Source: Tupaia tana (lineage: Eukaryota; Chordata; Mammalia; Scandentia; Tupaiidae). Taken from it: 64,000 nucleotides of DNA. How positions within the stretch are numbered: the first letter of the stretch is position 1; the number at the start of each line of letters is the position of its first letter. The notes beneath the pieces were generated by a model. The model was not told the origin of the DNA and made no database searches. It worked only from the letters and a program-made list of their open reading frames with translations. The stretch spans positions 189,941,639 through 190,005,638 of the forward strand of contig JAKSZU010000003.1 in NCBI GenBank assembly GCA_026018925.1. Direction: 5' to 3'. Shown piece by piece: positions 1-11,568 of this stretch. The position numbers were made by a program, and so were the translations under genes.

Positions 1-8
1 TATATATG

Positions 9-42
<34 letters not shown>

Positions 43-46
43 TATG
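1..46. repeat. (TA)n(CA)n dinucleotide repeat at window edge
   Basis: Alternating TA then CA units run from the first base and are probably cut by the window edge. No further function is visible. Confidence 0.95.
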
Positions 47-555
47 TTTTTAAAAAATATGTAGATATTGTCTCATCTCTGATCTTTCCTTTCTCTTGCT
101 AATTTCAGAATCCATGTGCATCTAAGGTGGCCCCAGCCCTATCCCTTTAACCAGAAAGCTTCTGCCCCCTTTTTTTTGTCTTTTTCTTTTTTAAGAAATT
201 ACTTTTTCCCTTTTTATTGTTATTTTTTTCTTTTTTTCCCTTTGTTACTTTCTTTTTACCTTTCTCACTTTCCACACATTGAGTGTCTAGGTAGGTCTAG
301 ATGTACAGTAGTGAAACATCTGAATACTTTTAGGGTCATAGAAAACCTCATCCCCACTGAACTGGTATAGAAAGGGAGAAACTCATCTTTATAAATCTAA
401 ATGGAAATTCCTTTCTGTAGATACTATGTTGCAAAACACAGTAGTAGAGGAGACATAGGCATATAAGTACCTCAGGATAAAGTGAAGCACTTGAGCTTAA
501 GCTTACAGTAGCAAAAATCTCTAACAAGTTAGCCAAATGTGAATATGCCACTAAA
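47..555. other. unassigned AT-rich DNA upstream of the HAL1-like element
   Basis: T-rich and low-complexity near 160-260, otherwise unique. The 84-codon plus-strand frame here is phenylalanine/leucine-rich because it reads a T-rich tract and has no recognisable domain. Part of it may be the outer 5' UTR of the LINE that follows; I cannot place that boundary. Confidence 0.4.
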
Positions 556-908
556 TGACTAAAATCAGAGAAAGGAGTCTGCAAAGTGAGCATCAGGGAG
601 AAATACAGAGCTGCAGTGAGTGCAGTTCATCTCCTCCCACACCTCTGAATTCTTAGTTGAAACCCCATAGCTCAGCCCAGGTGCACCTGTTCCCTTGAAA
701 CTGTGAGGCCTTTGTAACATCCAATTACACTGACAAAAGTGCAAGTTGCTCAGTGAGGATCAGGGAAACAGAACTGCAAAAATATTGCAGGTCATCTTCT
801 TCTGCAAGCCTCTAAGACTCAGAATTAACCTCAAGAAGGTAGGAAGTAACATACAATCCATCAGATGACCAGAAACCACAGCAGAGGCACAAGAAATATG
901 GGAAATCA

Positions 909-1207
909 GGACCAGCCGTTGGCGTAATGGCTATGACACTGGACTCCCATGTAGTTGACCACGGTTAGAGTCCCGGACACAGTGGCTTAAACCCACACCG
1001 GGCATGTGTGCGTGTATGCCCAAGATCCCGAGAAGAAAACGGAGAAGAAGAGACTGTGGTGTGGCCATCCCCCCTAGGGGTGATTTCTCACTTTCCGTCG
1101 CTCTGTCTCGCTCTTTCTGCTTTCTGGCAAGCGCATGCACCCTATAGAAAAAAGAGAGATAGAGATAGAGATAGAGATAGAGAGAGAGAGAGAGAGAGAG
1201 GAAAAAA
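909..1207 (+). mobile_element. SINE-A inside HAL1-like element
   Basis: The tRNA head starts GGACCAGCCGTTGGCGTAATGG and the body reads through to CCCTATAG. The tail is not poly(A) but AGATAG/GA repeats (1153-1201). A diverged 17-bp TSD, 14 of 17 matching, sits at 892-908 and 1208-1224. B box damaged (GGTTAGAGTCC). Confidence 0.9.
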
Positions 1208-1485
1208 AGAAACATAGAAAATCAAGAAAATATTTCTCTCCCAAAGTGAAAGAACAGCCCTTCATCATCCACAGGCGGTACAATGGAACTCCTGGAAATG
1301 TCAGATAAAGCATTTAGAATAGTCATAGTAACAAAGCTAATAAAGTTGCAAGAGAGACAACAAACTCCAGAAAATGCAGGAGAAAAGAAACAATGAGTTC
1401 CAGGAGGTGAGGAAGTTCTTCCACAATCTGAAAGAGGAAATACACAGTATAAAAAAGAGTCAAATGGATCAGAAATAGAAATATG

Positions 1486-1489
<4 letters not shown>

Positions 1490-1561
<72 letters not shown>

Positions 1562-1573
1562 CACACATGCGTG

Positions 1574-1602
<29 letters not shown>
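1490..1602. repeat. (TA)n(CA)n compound microsatellite
   Basis: TA units (about 1490-1525) pass into CA units, a short TA stretch and a second CA run to 1602. It sits inside the ORF1 part of the HAL1-like element, so it grew after that element inserted. Confidence 0.95.
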
Positions 1603-1605
<3 letters not shown>

Positions 1606-1890
1606 AACTGGAAAATTATTGATGATAACATGCATGATGCATGATTAAGCCACTATGCAGTCAGTATATTCTGGATGGGAAATCACATTTTGCATAATGT
1701 GACAATGCTCAGGGAATGAATGTAAATTAATTAATTAAAAAAATATTTCAGAAAAAAAAATCCCATAGAAATATGTGTAATAGGAAAACTATGTATGAAT
1801 TTCAAAAAGTTTTTGTCCAAAATAAATTCATACTGTAATTGTAAAAAAATTAAATAAATAAATAAATAAATAAATAAAATGTATGCTAAA
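1603..1890. other. AT-rich insert in the HAL1-like element, ending in (AAAT)n
   Basis: This segment does not continue ORF1 and ends in six AAAT units at 1853-1877. The stretch 1790-1845 shares a roughly 50-bp motif (ACTATGTATGAATTTCAAAA) with 24765-24812, so it is probably an old dispersed repeat; family not recognised. Confidence 0.5.
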
Positions 1891-2873
1891 AGAATCAAAC
1901 AGAATTGTTAGAGATGAAGGTTGTAATACAGAAAATCAAAACCTCCCTTGAAAGTATTAAAAGCAGATTAGATCATGCAGAAGATCAAATCTCCGATGTA
2001 GAAGACAGAACCTCTGACCTAAAAAATTCACCAGGAAGACTGAGAAAATAACCCCCCAAAATGAGAATAATATACAAGTAATACTAGATACCATTAGATG
2101 CCCAAACATCCAGATAACCGGTATCCCAGAAAGTGAAGAAACTAATCAGGGCATTGATAATCTATTCCATGATATCCTGGAAGAAAACTTTCCAAACCTA
2201 GAGAGGTATTCAAATATCCAGACCCAAGAAATACAAAGGACCCCACATAGAATCAACCCAAGAAGATCTTCTCCAAGACACATCATAGCTAGATTGCCCA
2301 AAACCACAGACAGAGACAAGATACAAAAATTGAGAAAAACATCAAGTTACTTTCAAAGGATATCCCATCAGGCTAACACTAGACCTCTCATCAGAAACAA
2401 TGCAAGCAAGGAAAGAATGGGAAAATACAGTCAAAGTGTTAAGTGAAAACAATTTCAACCAAAAATATTATATCCAGCAAGATTATCCCTCATATAGAAA
2501 GAAAAGATAAAAACATTCCTCAGATAAATGAAACCTGAAAGAATTTACCAATACCAGACCATCTCTTTGAGAAGTTCTGAAGGGAGTGCTATACCAGGAA
2601 AACTAAAGACAGACAGACAAATAAGAGAACAAAAAATGACCAAGAAAAAGGCCAGCTTAACCCTGGCTTTTTACAGAAAGTGGAAGAATATAGAAGATTT
2701 ACTGCTGAGTGAAGCAAGCCAGACTATGAAGGAAAGACATTGTATGTCCCCACTTAATATATACTGAGTGTCCGCAATCTATGACTGAAACGGATTGACT
2801 AAAGGATATAAAAACACAGTAAATGGTTGTATCAACTGGACTAGGGAGAAATGTTCACATGTTGAAAAATTCA

Positions 2874-3125
2874 GGGACCAGCAGTTAGTGTAATGGCCAT
2901 GTCGCTGGACTCCCATGTAGTCAACCGCGGTTTGAGCCTGGACCCAGTGGCTTAAACTCACGCCAGGCACATGTGCGTGCATGCCCAAGATCCCAAGAGG
3001 AGAATGGAGGAGAAAGGATTGTGGCGTGGCCACCCCCCTGGAAGGTGATTTCTCACTTTCTGTTTCTCTGTCTCTCTGTCTTTCCGGCGAGCACACGTGC
3101 CCTATAGCAAAAACCTTTCAAAAAT
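2874..3125 (+). mobile_element. SINE-A in the HAL1-like 3' UTR
   Basis: Head GGGACCAGCAGTTAGTGTAATGG, tail reaching CCTATAGCAAAAACCTTTC. The LINE 3' UTR resumes after it (TTTGTAAATTAAATAATG), which shows that the SINE is the later arrival. TSD blurred by A and T runs. Confidence 0.9.
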
Positions 3126-3385
3126 TTTTTTTTCACTTTGTAAATTAAATAATGTGATTAAATGTATAAAAGAAAATGAAACAAAAAAATGTAAGTAAAT
3201 AATTTTAAAAAAGAAAAAAGCCAACTTAATGGTAGGGACAAGTTCTGAAATATCAATAATAATGTTGAATGTTCACGGAAAGGTCAGACCACAGTAACAC
3301 TGCAAATTCAACAAAAGAGAGATTACCTGAGACTAAACTGGTGAAATAGAATTGTATGACTTTTCTCTAAAACATCACTGATTTT

Positions 3386-3637
3386 TTCTTTTTTCTTTTT
3401 TGGAGAGGTTTTTGCTATAGGGCGTGTGTGCTCGCCAGAGAGACAGAAAGCAAGAAATCACCCCCACAGGGGGGATGGCCATGCCGCAATCCCCTCTCCT
3501 CCATTCTCCTCTCAGGATCTTGGGCACACATGCACACGTGCCCGGCGTGAGCTTAAGCCACCAGGTCCGGGACTCGAACTGCGGTTGTTTACATGGGAGT
3601 CCAGTGACACAGCCATTATGCTAACTGCTGGTCCCCC
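3386..3637 (-). mobile_element. SINE-A
   Basis: Poly(T) start, GCTATAGGGCGTGTG and terminal CTGCTGGTCCC mark a minus-strand copy. The TSD AAACATCACTGATTTT (3370-3385) recurs at 3638-3653 with one mismatch. Confidence 0.93.
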
Positions 3638-3653
3638 AAACACCACTGATTTT

Positions 3654-4284
3654 CTACTATGCTTTGCCTTCCAGATTTAAGGATTTTTGTTTTCTTTTGA
3701 GTTGTTGATAGCTTCAGAAACATGTTAAAAATAATTTTTAAAATTGAAACATAAACTTTTCTCCCTTCCTGACCCTTTTGCAATTGGAAAATATTTGTGA
3801 GCATTCTTATTTTGTGGCATAATGGTTATTTGTATAAGTTCAATAATAACAATAGTATCTGTTGCTTTGCATCAGAAATTGAATTCTTCTGGGGCTTTGT
3901 GCAAATAACAGACCAAATTCAGATTAACCTATCTTTTTTTTTTTTTTTGGAAATAAGTTAATTTATACCTCTCTTTAATAGAAGGGGAAATGGAGAGAGA
4001 AAAAAAAGTTTTGGAAGAAAATTACAGTGCACTTGCCACTAGATTCTAGCTTTGTCCATACTTTGAAAGTAAGATCTTTTGTGAATTAATAAAATGTGAA
4101 AAAAGAAAGTTTACTATGAAAGGGAGGGAGGGGAAAGAGGAAAAAAAAACTGATAAAAGTATGCTTAATTGACCAAAAATGAGAAGCTATTTGCTGATGA
4201 CAATGTATACAGTAATATCTTTGTCTTGACTGAGCATGGTATTTGCATTGGAAAAAGAAATGTATACTATAAAAACATGATTAA
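3654..4284. other. unassigned AT-rich DNA
   Basis: Unique-looking, with a T run near 3934 and purine-rich tracts. No repeat family, gene or RNA recognised. Confidence 0.5.
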
Positions 4285-4601
4285 ATATAAATAAATTTTT
4301 TAAAAAATCAGAAAAATATCCTGAACAAACAGTTAATTACAGAAGATATACAGGTGACAAATACACACGTGAAAAGATGCTTAAAATCTTTGGTCATTCA
4401 GAAAGTTTAAATTAAACCATGGTGAGGTAACACCTCACACCTATTAGAATCATTAAAAGTAAAGAGACTCACCATCCAAATGTTGACAGAACTTTCCCAC
4501 ACCGCTGCTGGGAATGTAAAATAGAATCACAAATTTGGAAAACAGTTTGGCAGCTTCTTAATTGAAACATACCTACTATAAAATCCCAGTATTCTATTCC
4601 T

Positions 4602-4866
4602 TTTTTTTCCTTGAGAGGTTTTTGCTATAGGGTGCATGTGCATGCCTGAAAGACAGAGAGAGACAGAGAGACAGAAAGCGAGAAATATCACCCCCCAGGG
4701 GAGATGGCCATGCTGCAATCCCTTTTCCTCCACTCTACTCTTGGGATCTTGGGCACGCATGCACACGCGCCTGACGTAAGTTTAAGCCACCAGGTCTGGG
4801 ACTTGAACCGTGGTCGACTACATGGGAGTTCAATGACACAGCCATTACGCCAACTGCTGGCCTGCA
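4602..4866 (-). mobile_element. SINE-A inside L1M
   Basis: Minus-strand copy. The 14-bp TSD AGTATTCTATTCCT is perfect at 4588-4601 and 4867-4880, so the pre-insertion L1M sequence can be read across the gap. Confidence 0.95.
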
Positions 4867-5126
4867 AGTATTCTATTCCTAAGTATTTATCCTAGAGAAA
4901 TGAGAGCTTATATCTCTATATAAGCTTGAATGTGATTGTCTTAATGACTTCATTTGTAATAACCTAAAACTAAAAATAACTCAAATGTTCATCAATGGAT
5001 AAATGGATAAACATACTATATATGTATATATCTCTATAGAGTGAATACTAGTCAGCAATAAAAAAAGAAATGAATAATTGAAACACACTACAACATGGAT
5101 GAATCTCAAATTAAGTATGCTGTGTG

Positions 5127-5356
5127 GGGCCTAGCAGGTGGGATGGAGGTTAGGGTGCCTGGATCCCATATGACCGGCTGTGCAGTTTGAGTCCCAGACC
5201 TGGAGGCTTGAGGAACACAACAGGAACGTGTGCATGTGTGCCCAAAATACCAGAGGAGAATGGAGAAGGGATCTTCTGGGGAGTGATTTCTCACTTTCTT
5301 TCTCTGTCACCAGTGAGCACATATGCACCAAATAGCAAACTAAATAAGCAAATAAA
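5127..5356 (+). mobile_element. SINE-B inside L1M
   Basis: Diverged relative of SINE-A with head GGGCCTAGCAGGTGGGATGG and body GGAGAATGGAGAAGGGATC. TSD ATGCTGTGTG (5117-5126) versus ATGCTGCATG (5357-5366). Confidence 0.85.
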
Positions 5357-5654
5357 ATGCTGCATGAAAGAAGGCACAAGAAAAAGAGTATGAACTGTTT
5401 TATTATATTTACATAAATTTGTAGAAAATGCAATCTATAGTGACAGAAGGCAGGCAATGTTCGCTAGGGAGGGTGATAAGGATGACAAAGGGAACAAGAA
5501 AATTGGGGGGGTGATAAATATGTTTGCTATCTTGATTGTGATGATAGTTTCATGGGTGTATACTTACGTCAAAATTTATCGAACAGTGCACTTGAGACAT
5601 GTGCAATTTACAGGAAGTCAATTATACATCGATTAGGCTGTTTTTAAAAAAGTT

Positions 5655-7345
5655 TCTATCCAGGTGATCCTGACACTCAGTCAGATGTTGAAATCACTGG
5701 ACTATAAACCGAAGCCTTCAACACCTATGCCACCCTTGAGGAGAAGGCTATTTTCAAAGAGCTCCCAAGAAAAAATATTTCAAAAAGTTCTTACTTTATG
5801 CTTCAGTATCTAATGACTTCAATAGTAAAAGACTCCTTCCTTTACTAACTAAACTCTTGTTACACTTAAATTCATTTGCTTTCATGGACTCCACTGTGCA
5901 AATTAAAACAAAATTAAATAACTGTTCCATAAACCTATCATGACAAGCTGACATAGAGCTGGTCACTCAATAAATGACTGATATAATACAACACCTCTGT
6001 ACAATTCGAAGAGTGGTCTCTCTTCTCTACTCTTAACTTTAAAGAGACATCTATTCATCTTCTTACATAGTTAGAAAGCTTTTCTCTGGATCCTCTAGCT
6101 TCCCTGCAGTGTAAAATTAGAGGAATCTGAGAGCTTTGATTAAAACCGACTATTGCAAAGTAATGGGGCTCCTCATGCTTGCCAATCATACTCCTCTTTA
6201 TATACCCTAAAATGATGTGTTGCTTATAAATAATAACACAGAATTGCTAAGTAATACATGGACTGAGTTCTACCATGACTCCCAAGTTTTCCTTCATCAT
6301 ATTAATGGCAAAGCTGCTCCCCACTTGCATCTCTCTTTGGTACTACACACAAACACCGCAGTATGTTATTTTGAACTTGGTCCTGAAGCCCTTCATAGAG
6401 TATATAACAGTTTGCTTTTATGGCTTAGGAGCATTTCATTTAAACTATGCTATTTTTCAAAAGGACTTGTATCAAGGCTTTTCTTTGCTCACATGAGTTT
6501 ACTTTCAATTATTTATCCACGGCACAGATAGAAACTAAGAATAACCCCAGCATTAGGGTATGCATTTATAAAACACGATTCATTGTTGACACTGAGCTCT
6601 TGATAATGCTTCTCAAAGGTGACCTCTCGGTGAAGTGGTGTCCTTCATACAGGAACATGGTCTGGGCCACACCACAGCTTTTGAGTTAGGGCTAAAGTGT
6701 CATATGAGGCTGGATCAAAATCCTTTTCTGAAGTTCAGATAAATTACATACCCTGCTTCCTAAATGTCTGTATAAACTGTCAATCTCTTGAAGAAGGAAA
6801 TTAAATCGATCTGGTACAATTTGCTCTTTGCAAAACCAAGATAGTGACTAGCCAGTACTTCATGCTCTACTCTGTGGTGACTAATTGATTTTTCAATGAT
6901 TTCATCTAGTACAGAATCTTTAAAGGTATCAAAATTAACCTGATTGGATTACAGAAGGCATACTTGCCTTTTAAAAAGTTGGGTACTAAAACTTCTGTGG
7001 TTTAATCAACAAGCCTTTTTTACTGTTTGTTTTTTTTTTTTTTTTAAATCATTTCATGCAGATATCCAATTTCCCACTTTAGACCATAGAACCTCCAAGG
7101 AAGGAATTCTGTCTTATTTATCTTCTTCTTCCTTATGGTAATGAATACTATACTTTTTATATAACAGACATTCACAAATATCTGCTGACCTGAATTTGAT
7201 TTTCAAAAATCATTGTTGCATTCTATTATAGCCCACAATGCTCAGTGTCAGGTAAATTTTAGGGCCTCACCAGTTAGTTCAGCATTCTACTTAACAACCT
7301 AAACAGCATTTTACATTACTCATAAATTCTTAGCAAAAAAGTTTA
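5655..7345. other. repeat-poor unique tract
   Basis: About 1.7 kb without a SINE. The frames at 6217-6531 (104 codons) and 6447-6689 (80 codons) overlap in different frames, have no domain I know and no convincing splice sites, so I do not call them genes. A T run at 7029-7045 is the only simple sequence. Confidence 0.5.
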
Positions 7346-7349
7346 TATG

Positions 7350-7577
7350 GGCAGGACTTGTCCTTTTTTTCTCTTTTATTTCTTTCCTAAGAGACAGAGA
7401 CAAGGATCCCTGACAGGGTCTTCCCACACTTCAATCCTTCCTCCAGTTTTCCAACCAGCTGTGATCACAGGTGTATCTGGCATGTTCTGGTCAACCAGGA
7501 ACCAAACCTAGCCTTACCAGGTGGCTTCAATATCACACAGTATCTCCCTAACACCTGTGCAACTGTGGTCAGGCCAA
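7350..7577 (-). mobile_element. SINE-C
   Basis: Minus-strand copy of the second SINE family. Read on the minus strand it has a tRNA-like head near 7577 and then GACCCTGTCAGGGATCC, the counterpart of the GACCCTGTTGGGGGTGCC core at 58,495. Confidence 0.7.
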
Positions 7578-7900
7578 GTCAGATTTGTCTTTACAACAAA
7601 ATTTCATTTGGAGCTAAAAATTATTTCAGTGGGCAACACTGTTCATATATGGTAAATATAAGATAATATCCCAAGTCCTCATGGTTTACAAATAAAAATA
7701 TAACACTATTTTAATCTTACCTTATGGGCACTAAAAAGCAATTTTGTCAATCAACAGGTAAATGAATACATCCATAAAACAGAATTGCTAATCAATAATA
7801 ATAAGGAAAGCACTCCTGATACACACATCGTGGATGAAACTCAGATATACTAGGTTGAGCCAAAGCAGTCAGAGACAACGAGTACATACTGCCCGACTTC

Positions 7901-8171
7901 TTTTTTTTTTTTTTTTTTTTTTTTTTGAGAGGTTTTTGCTATAGGGTGCATGTGCTCACCAGAAAGAGAGAGACAGAGAGACAGAAAATGAGAGATCACC
8001 CCCCCTAGGGGTATGGCCATGCTGCAATCCCTTCTCCTCCATTCTCTTGGGATCTTGGGCACTCACACACAAGTGCCTGGTATGAGTTTAAGCCACCGGG
8101 TCCAGGACTCAAACCGTGGTCGACTTCATGGGAGTCCAGCAACAAAACCATTATGCCAACTGCTGGTCCCG
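7901..8171 (-). mobile_element. SINE-A
   Basis: Poly(T) of 26 bases, then GAGAGGTTTTTGCTATAGGG; ends GCTGGTCCC. The TSD TGCCCGACTTC (7890-7900) recurs at 8172-8182 with one change. Confidence 0.94.
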
Positions 8172-8304
8172 TGCCTGACTTCATTTATCTAAAACTCTAG
8201 GAAAGACAAATCTAGGCACCTGGGAGAAAGTTGTAGATTGTACTGTAGGGAAAAGTACAAAAGAATTTTGTTTGAGTCATGTAAATATTATTTTCCTTTA
8301 AATT

Positions 8305-8555
8305 GCTTGAGGGCACAGACACAGAACAGAGAGAGAGAGAAAGGGAGAGAGAGAGAGAGAAGAGAGGGAGAAAAGTACCACCTATTACGGCATGGTCATG
8401 CCGCAATCTCTTCTCCTCCATTTCTCCATCTGTTGGAATTATAGCCACGCATGCACACCTGCTTGGTGTGTTTTTCAAGCTGCCAGTGCTGGATTCGAAA
8501 AGCAGCCAGCGATGTGGGATCCAGTTCCCTCAATCACTAGGCTACAGGGCCAGCC
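8305..8555 (-). mobile_element. diverged SINE-B
   Basis: Purine-rich GA tail (8320-8370), then a body with CATGCCGCAATCTCTTC, ending in a degraded tRNA head (GGGATCCAGTTCCCTCAATC). Old copy; TSD not clear. Confidence 0.75.
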
Positions 8556-8595
8556 CAACATCCCATACACTGAATGAGGGGATGTACGAGTATGT

Positions 8596-8626
8596 ATACA
8601 CACACACACACACACACATATATATA
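8596..8626. repeat. (CA)n(TA)n microsatellite
   Basis: ACAC units pass into TATATA and lie just beyond the old SINE. Confidence 0.9.
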
Positions 8627-8832
8627 CTTATATACTCATACATGCATTTATATGGATATTTCTATACAGTTGTCTAAACTCATTGAAATATACATTTGTG
8701 GTGTATGTATTTTATTTTACTAAATTCGGTAAATTGAATTTGTTTAAAGGTTGATTTTGAAGAATCCCTATCCTGGAGAAGCATAAAACTAATCTGATTT
8801 CTTAATGGAAAAAACTTCAAATATCATGAATT

Positions 8833-8890
8833 TAAATAAATGATAAAATAATAAAATGATAAAATAAATCATAAAATGATAAAATGAAAC
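8833..8890. repeat. A-rich short tandem tract
   Basis: Repeated AAATGATA/AAAT-like units, imperfect. Confidence 0.6.
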
Positions 8891-8934
8891 TTGCATTAAT
8901 GGAAATAATTATGTAATTAGTTACTTAATATTTG

Positions 8935-9070
8935 CCTTACCCCCTTCCCATCAAGTGCTTATGGAGAACAGGAACCGAACATGTCTTGCTCATTAAGTAC
9001 AGTATTTAGTGTCTCTCATTCTGCCACATATAGGATAGGCATTCAATGAACACTTGTTGAATGAATGTCT
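8935..9070 (+). mobile_element. L2 3' tail
   Basis: Shows the usual end of LINE-2: a region like 'gagaacaggaaccgaac…', then CATTCAATGAACACTTGTTG and GAATGAATG. Ancient and truncated. Confidence 0.75.
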
Positions 9071-9598
9071 ACCTAATTTTAATCAATATTTAACTTCCTT
9101 CTCATACAAAGCATAGTTAAGCAATAAGCGAAATACTAAAATAGGTTAGACAAGAAGAACTAATAGTACAGTAAAATCAGTACACAAATAATGACTATGC
9201 AAGCATTACATGTATTTTAGAGTTCTTTTTGGGGGGCTATGTCAGGAAAGTTGGAATTTCTGAAAATGATGACCATCTTCTATTAAGTACTACTCTGATG
9301 GTATATATTTCAGCAGCTATAAGACACAGGAAAGATATACGCACACAAATTTAGGCTTCTCTTGGAAGTCCTGAAATTTCAGAAACTAAGAGTCACTCTT
9401 TTAGTTAGTTGTCTAGTTTAGATAAGCAACTGTTAAAAGAGTAATGAAATGGCTTCTTTGGTGGTCACAGAGAGAGAAACTACTAAATATCTCAATTTCA
9501 AGTTACCTCTGCTTGTAACTTTCATGAACTTCACCCATTATCTCTTAAAATGTTTTGGGTAAGAAATCAGTCATTTGGTCTTTTAAAAGTGAGAATAT
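9071..9598. other. unassigned unique DNA
   Basis: AT-rich, no repeat or gene signal that I recognise. Confidence 0.5.
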
Positions 9599-9599
9599 A

Positions 9600-9823
9600 A
9601 AATACAGGGTAGATGGTAGCACAGCAGCAAAATCCAATGTTCTGAGAGACAATCCCACATGGAGGTGTTCTTGATTCAAGTCTAGAGACCTCCCTGAGTA
9701 TACCAGACACATGCTTACCCATGATCTGGGGCTGGCTGAAGGCTGAGGGGTAGACCACGACATCAGGACCTTGTTGGGGGTACTGTCTCTCTACCCCAGT
9801 CACTCATGGAAGAGAGAAATAGA
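9600..9823 (+). mobile_element. SINE-C
   Basis: Head GGGTAGATGGTAGCACAGC, middle GACCTCCCTGAGTATACC, core GACCTTGTTGGGGGTAC, end CTCATGGAAGAGAG. Its order of blocks matches the copy at 58,330. Confidence 0.8.
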
Positions 9824-9831
9824 ATATATAC

Positions 9832-9886
<55 letters not shown>

Positions 9887-9961
9887 TATACACACATACA
9901 CACACACATACACACACACACACATACATATATACACACACACACACACATATGTATATAA
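9824..9961. repeat. long (TA)n(CA)n compound microsatellite
   Basis: About 138 bp of TA then mixed CA/TA. It begins at the 3' end of the SINE-C copy, consistent with growth from a SINE tail. A 153-codon frame crosses it only because the dinucleotide repeat has no stops. Confidence 0.95.
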
Positions 9962-9964
9962 AAC

Positions 9965-10640
9965 AGTTTTCAAGGAGGAAAAAGACTGTCACCCAATCAC
10001 GATTCAACAGCTACAATATTTAAGACCAAAGAACACAGTGCTGCTGGTCTTGCTTACAGGACTACTTGCTGAGAGTATGTCTTTAAAATGCCACAGTGAG
10101 CAGGTAACCACTGACCTTTATAAAATAATAGTCAAAGAGCCAACAGAAAGAATGAGACAGCTTACCAGAAACAACGGAGTACATTTAGAAACACAGATCT
10201 ATGTGAAAAATATCTCTTCATCTACTGTGTGAGATTTGAATGATAATTTCCAAAATGTTAACATTTTTATGGCCTCACTTTGTTAGTGCGGTATGCTCTT
10301 TTCATGCCTTTTTCTTTTCAGAGCTAAGTGTCAACACGACATTGTGAACACTGCCAGGTTTTAAAGAATGTATTTGTGGAGTGATTTGAATATCAAAATA
10401 GGTGAAAGGCATTCATCTGTGCTTCCATGTAGTGTCAGAAAGGCCCAGTTTAGGTGTTAGAATGGGATGACCTTCTGTAGTTGCCTGTGATGGGTAGGAT
10501 GGTCCTACAGTGCAAGAGAAGACATACCAGTGAAAATAAGACATGGCAAGAGAAGTAACTGAAGAATTTTCCCACCGAAGCATAACATTCTACTAGAAAC
10601 ATCTAGATTTTAAGCAACAGCCCCCAGCTATAAAATTCAC
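9965..10640. other. unassigned unique DNA
   Basis: No repeat family or gene recognised; moderately AT-rich. Confidence 0.5.
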
Positions 10641-10644
10641 ATTG

Positions 10645-10893
10645 CCTTTTTTTCAAATGTACTTATTTATTTATTTCATGAGTAAGAAAGGTAGAGGGGA
10701 AAAGAGAGAGATGGCACCACCAATGGGGTTTTGACCTCACAAGCCACCTCCAGTCTTCAGCCAGTCGCGGATAATGGGCAAGTGTATACCCAGAATACTA
10801 AGGGAGGCCTCTAGACTTGAACTGGAAACCTTCCCAGAGGGATTATATCACAGAGCATTGCATTTTTCCTCTGGGCCACCATCTGGCCTCCAC
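10645..10893 (-). mobile_element. SINE-C
   Basis: T-rich start (ACTTATTTATTTATTTCATG), then the antisense core CCACCAATGGGGTTTTG and a head ending in CCACCATCTGGCCTCC. Confidence 0.75.
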
Positions 10894-11235
10894 ATCACTC
10901 TCTCTGTAAAATGATTTTGTCTGTAAAAACAGTCCCATGTTAGGCCTTGGTCTTTACAATGTTATAATTATTTAATAGCTCAGATTGTCTCAAAAATCAC
11001 CCAACACAATAATTTATTTAAATAACACTGAGGTTGTTTTAGCTGGGTAAAACTTGAAATCTTTCAGTATACATGTAGTTAATGCTCAGGTTGGATAACC
11101 TAGTAAGAACAAAACAAACACAACTTTATATCCAGAAGAAATAGATTTAATTCCTAGCTCTATCACTCATTGACTGTGTGATTTCAGCCCATTTTCTTAG
11201 TTTAATTAAGTCCTCAATCCTCTTACTAGAAAACA
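10894..11235. other. unassigned unique DNA
   Basis: Nothing recognised. Confidence 0.5.
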
Positions 11236-11247
11236 AGAGTATTAACT

Positions 11248-11495
11248 GACCAGGCCAACCAGTGGCATGGTGGTTAAAGTGGCTGAATCCCATGTGGCTG
11301 ACTGCATGGTTCAGAGCCTGTGGCTTGAAAAACATTCCAAGAGCATGCCCAAAATTCTAACAGGAGAGGAAAATGGAAGAGAAGGGATTAGGGCCTGACC
11401 ATATCCCTAGGGGGTGCTTTCTCACCATTCCCACCCTCTCTCTCTCCCTCCAGCAAGCACACATGCCCTCTCACAAATTTAAAAGAGAGAGAGAG
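11248..11495 (+). mobile_element. SINE-B
   Basis: Head CCAGGCCAACCAGTGGCATGG, body GGAAGAGAAGGGATTAGGG, (GA)n tail. The 12-bp TSD AGAGTATTAACT is perfect at 11236-11247 and 11496-11507. Confidence 0.9.
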
Positions 11496-11568
11496 AGAGT
11501 ATTAACTTACTAGTCATAACCCTTAGTACATGATAACATGCTATACACATAAAGATCTCATTATTATT

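Larger units (their letters stand above)
560..3180 (+). mobile_element. HAL1-like (ORF1-only) LINE, near full length, disrupted
   Basis: From about 1225 the sequence reads as a decayed L1 ORF1: a poly-purine coiled-coil part, then blocks near 1900-2040, 2090-2330 and 2390-2620 that match the ORF1 RNA-binding and C-terminal region by sense (for example TATATCCAGCAAGATTATCC, then AGAATTTACCAATACC). Directly after ORF1, at about 2680, comes the end of ORF2 (GCTGAGTGAAGCAAGCC) and the same 3' UTR that ends the L1 at 17.1-18.6 kb. The roughly 3 kb between ORF1 and the ORF2 end is missing. HAL1 elements are ORF1-only LINEs moved by L1 in trans, and this layout fits that class; a deleted L1 is the alternative. 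A SINE-A (909-1207), a TA/CA repeat plus foreign AT-rich DNA (about 1490-1880) and another SINE-A (2874-3125) interrupt it. Many stops, so not coding. Confidence 0.65.
4285..5650 (+). mobile_element. old L1M 3' end (ORF2 C-terminus and 3' UTR)
   Basis: Phrases typical of L1 ORF2 ends occur in order: CATGGTGAGGTAACACC, TTTGGAAAACAGTTTGGCAG, CATCAATGGATAAATGG and ACAACATGGATGAATCTCAA, followed by an L1M-type 3' UTR (GTTTCATGGGTGTATAC). Frames are broken. Two SINEs (4602-4866, 5127-5356) interrupt it and the LINE text resumes cleanly after each. Confidence 0.85.

Noticed and set aside
9771-10232. 153-codon open frame
   Set aside because: Its middle is Ile-Tyr/Thr-His repeats read from the TA/CA microsatellite; the remaining part is unique DNA with no domain.
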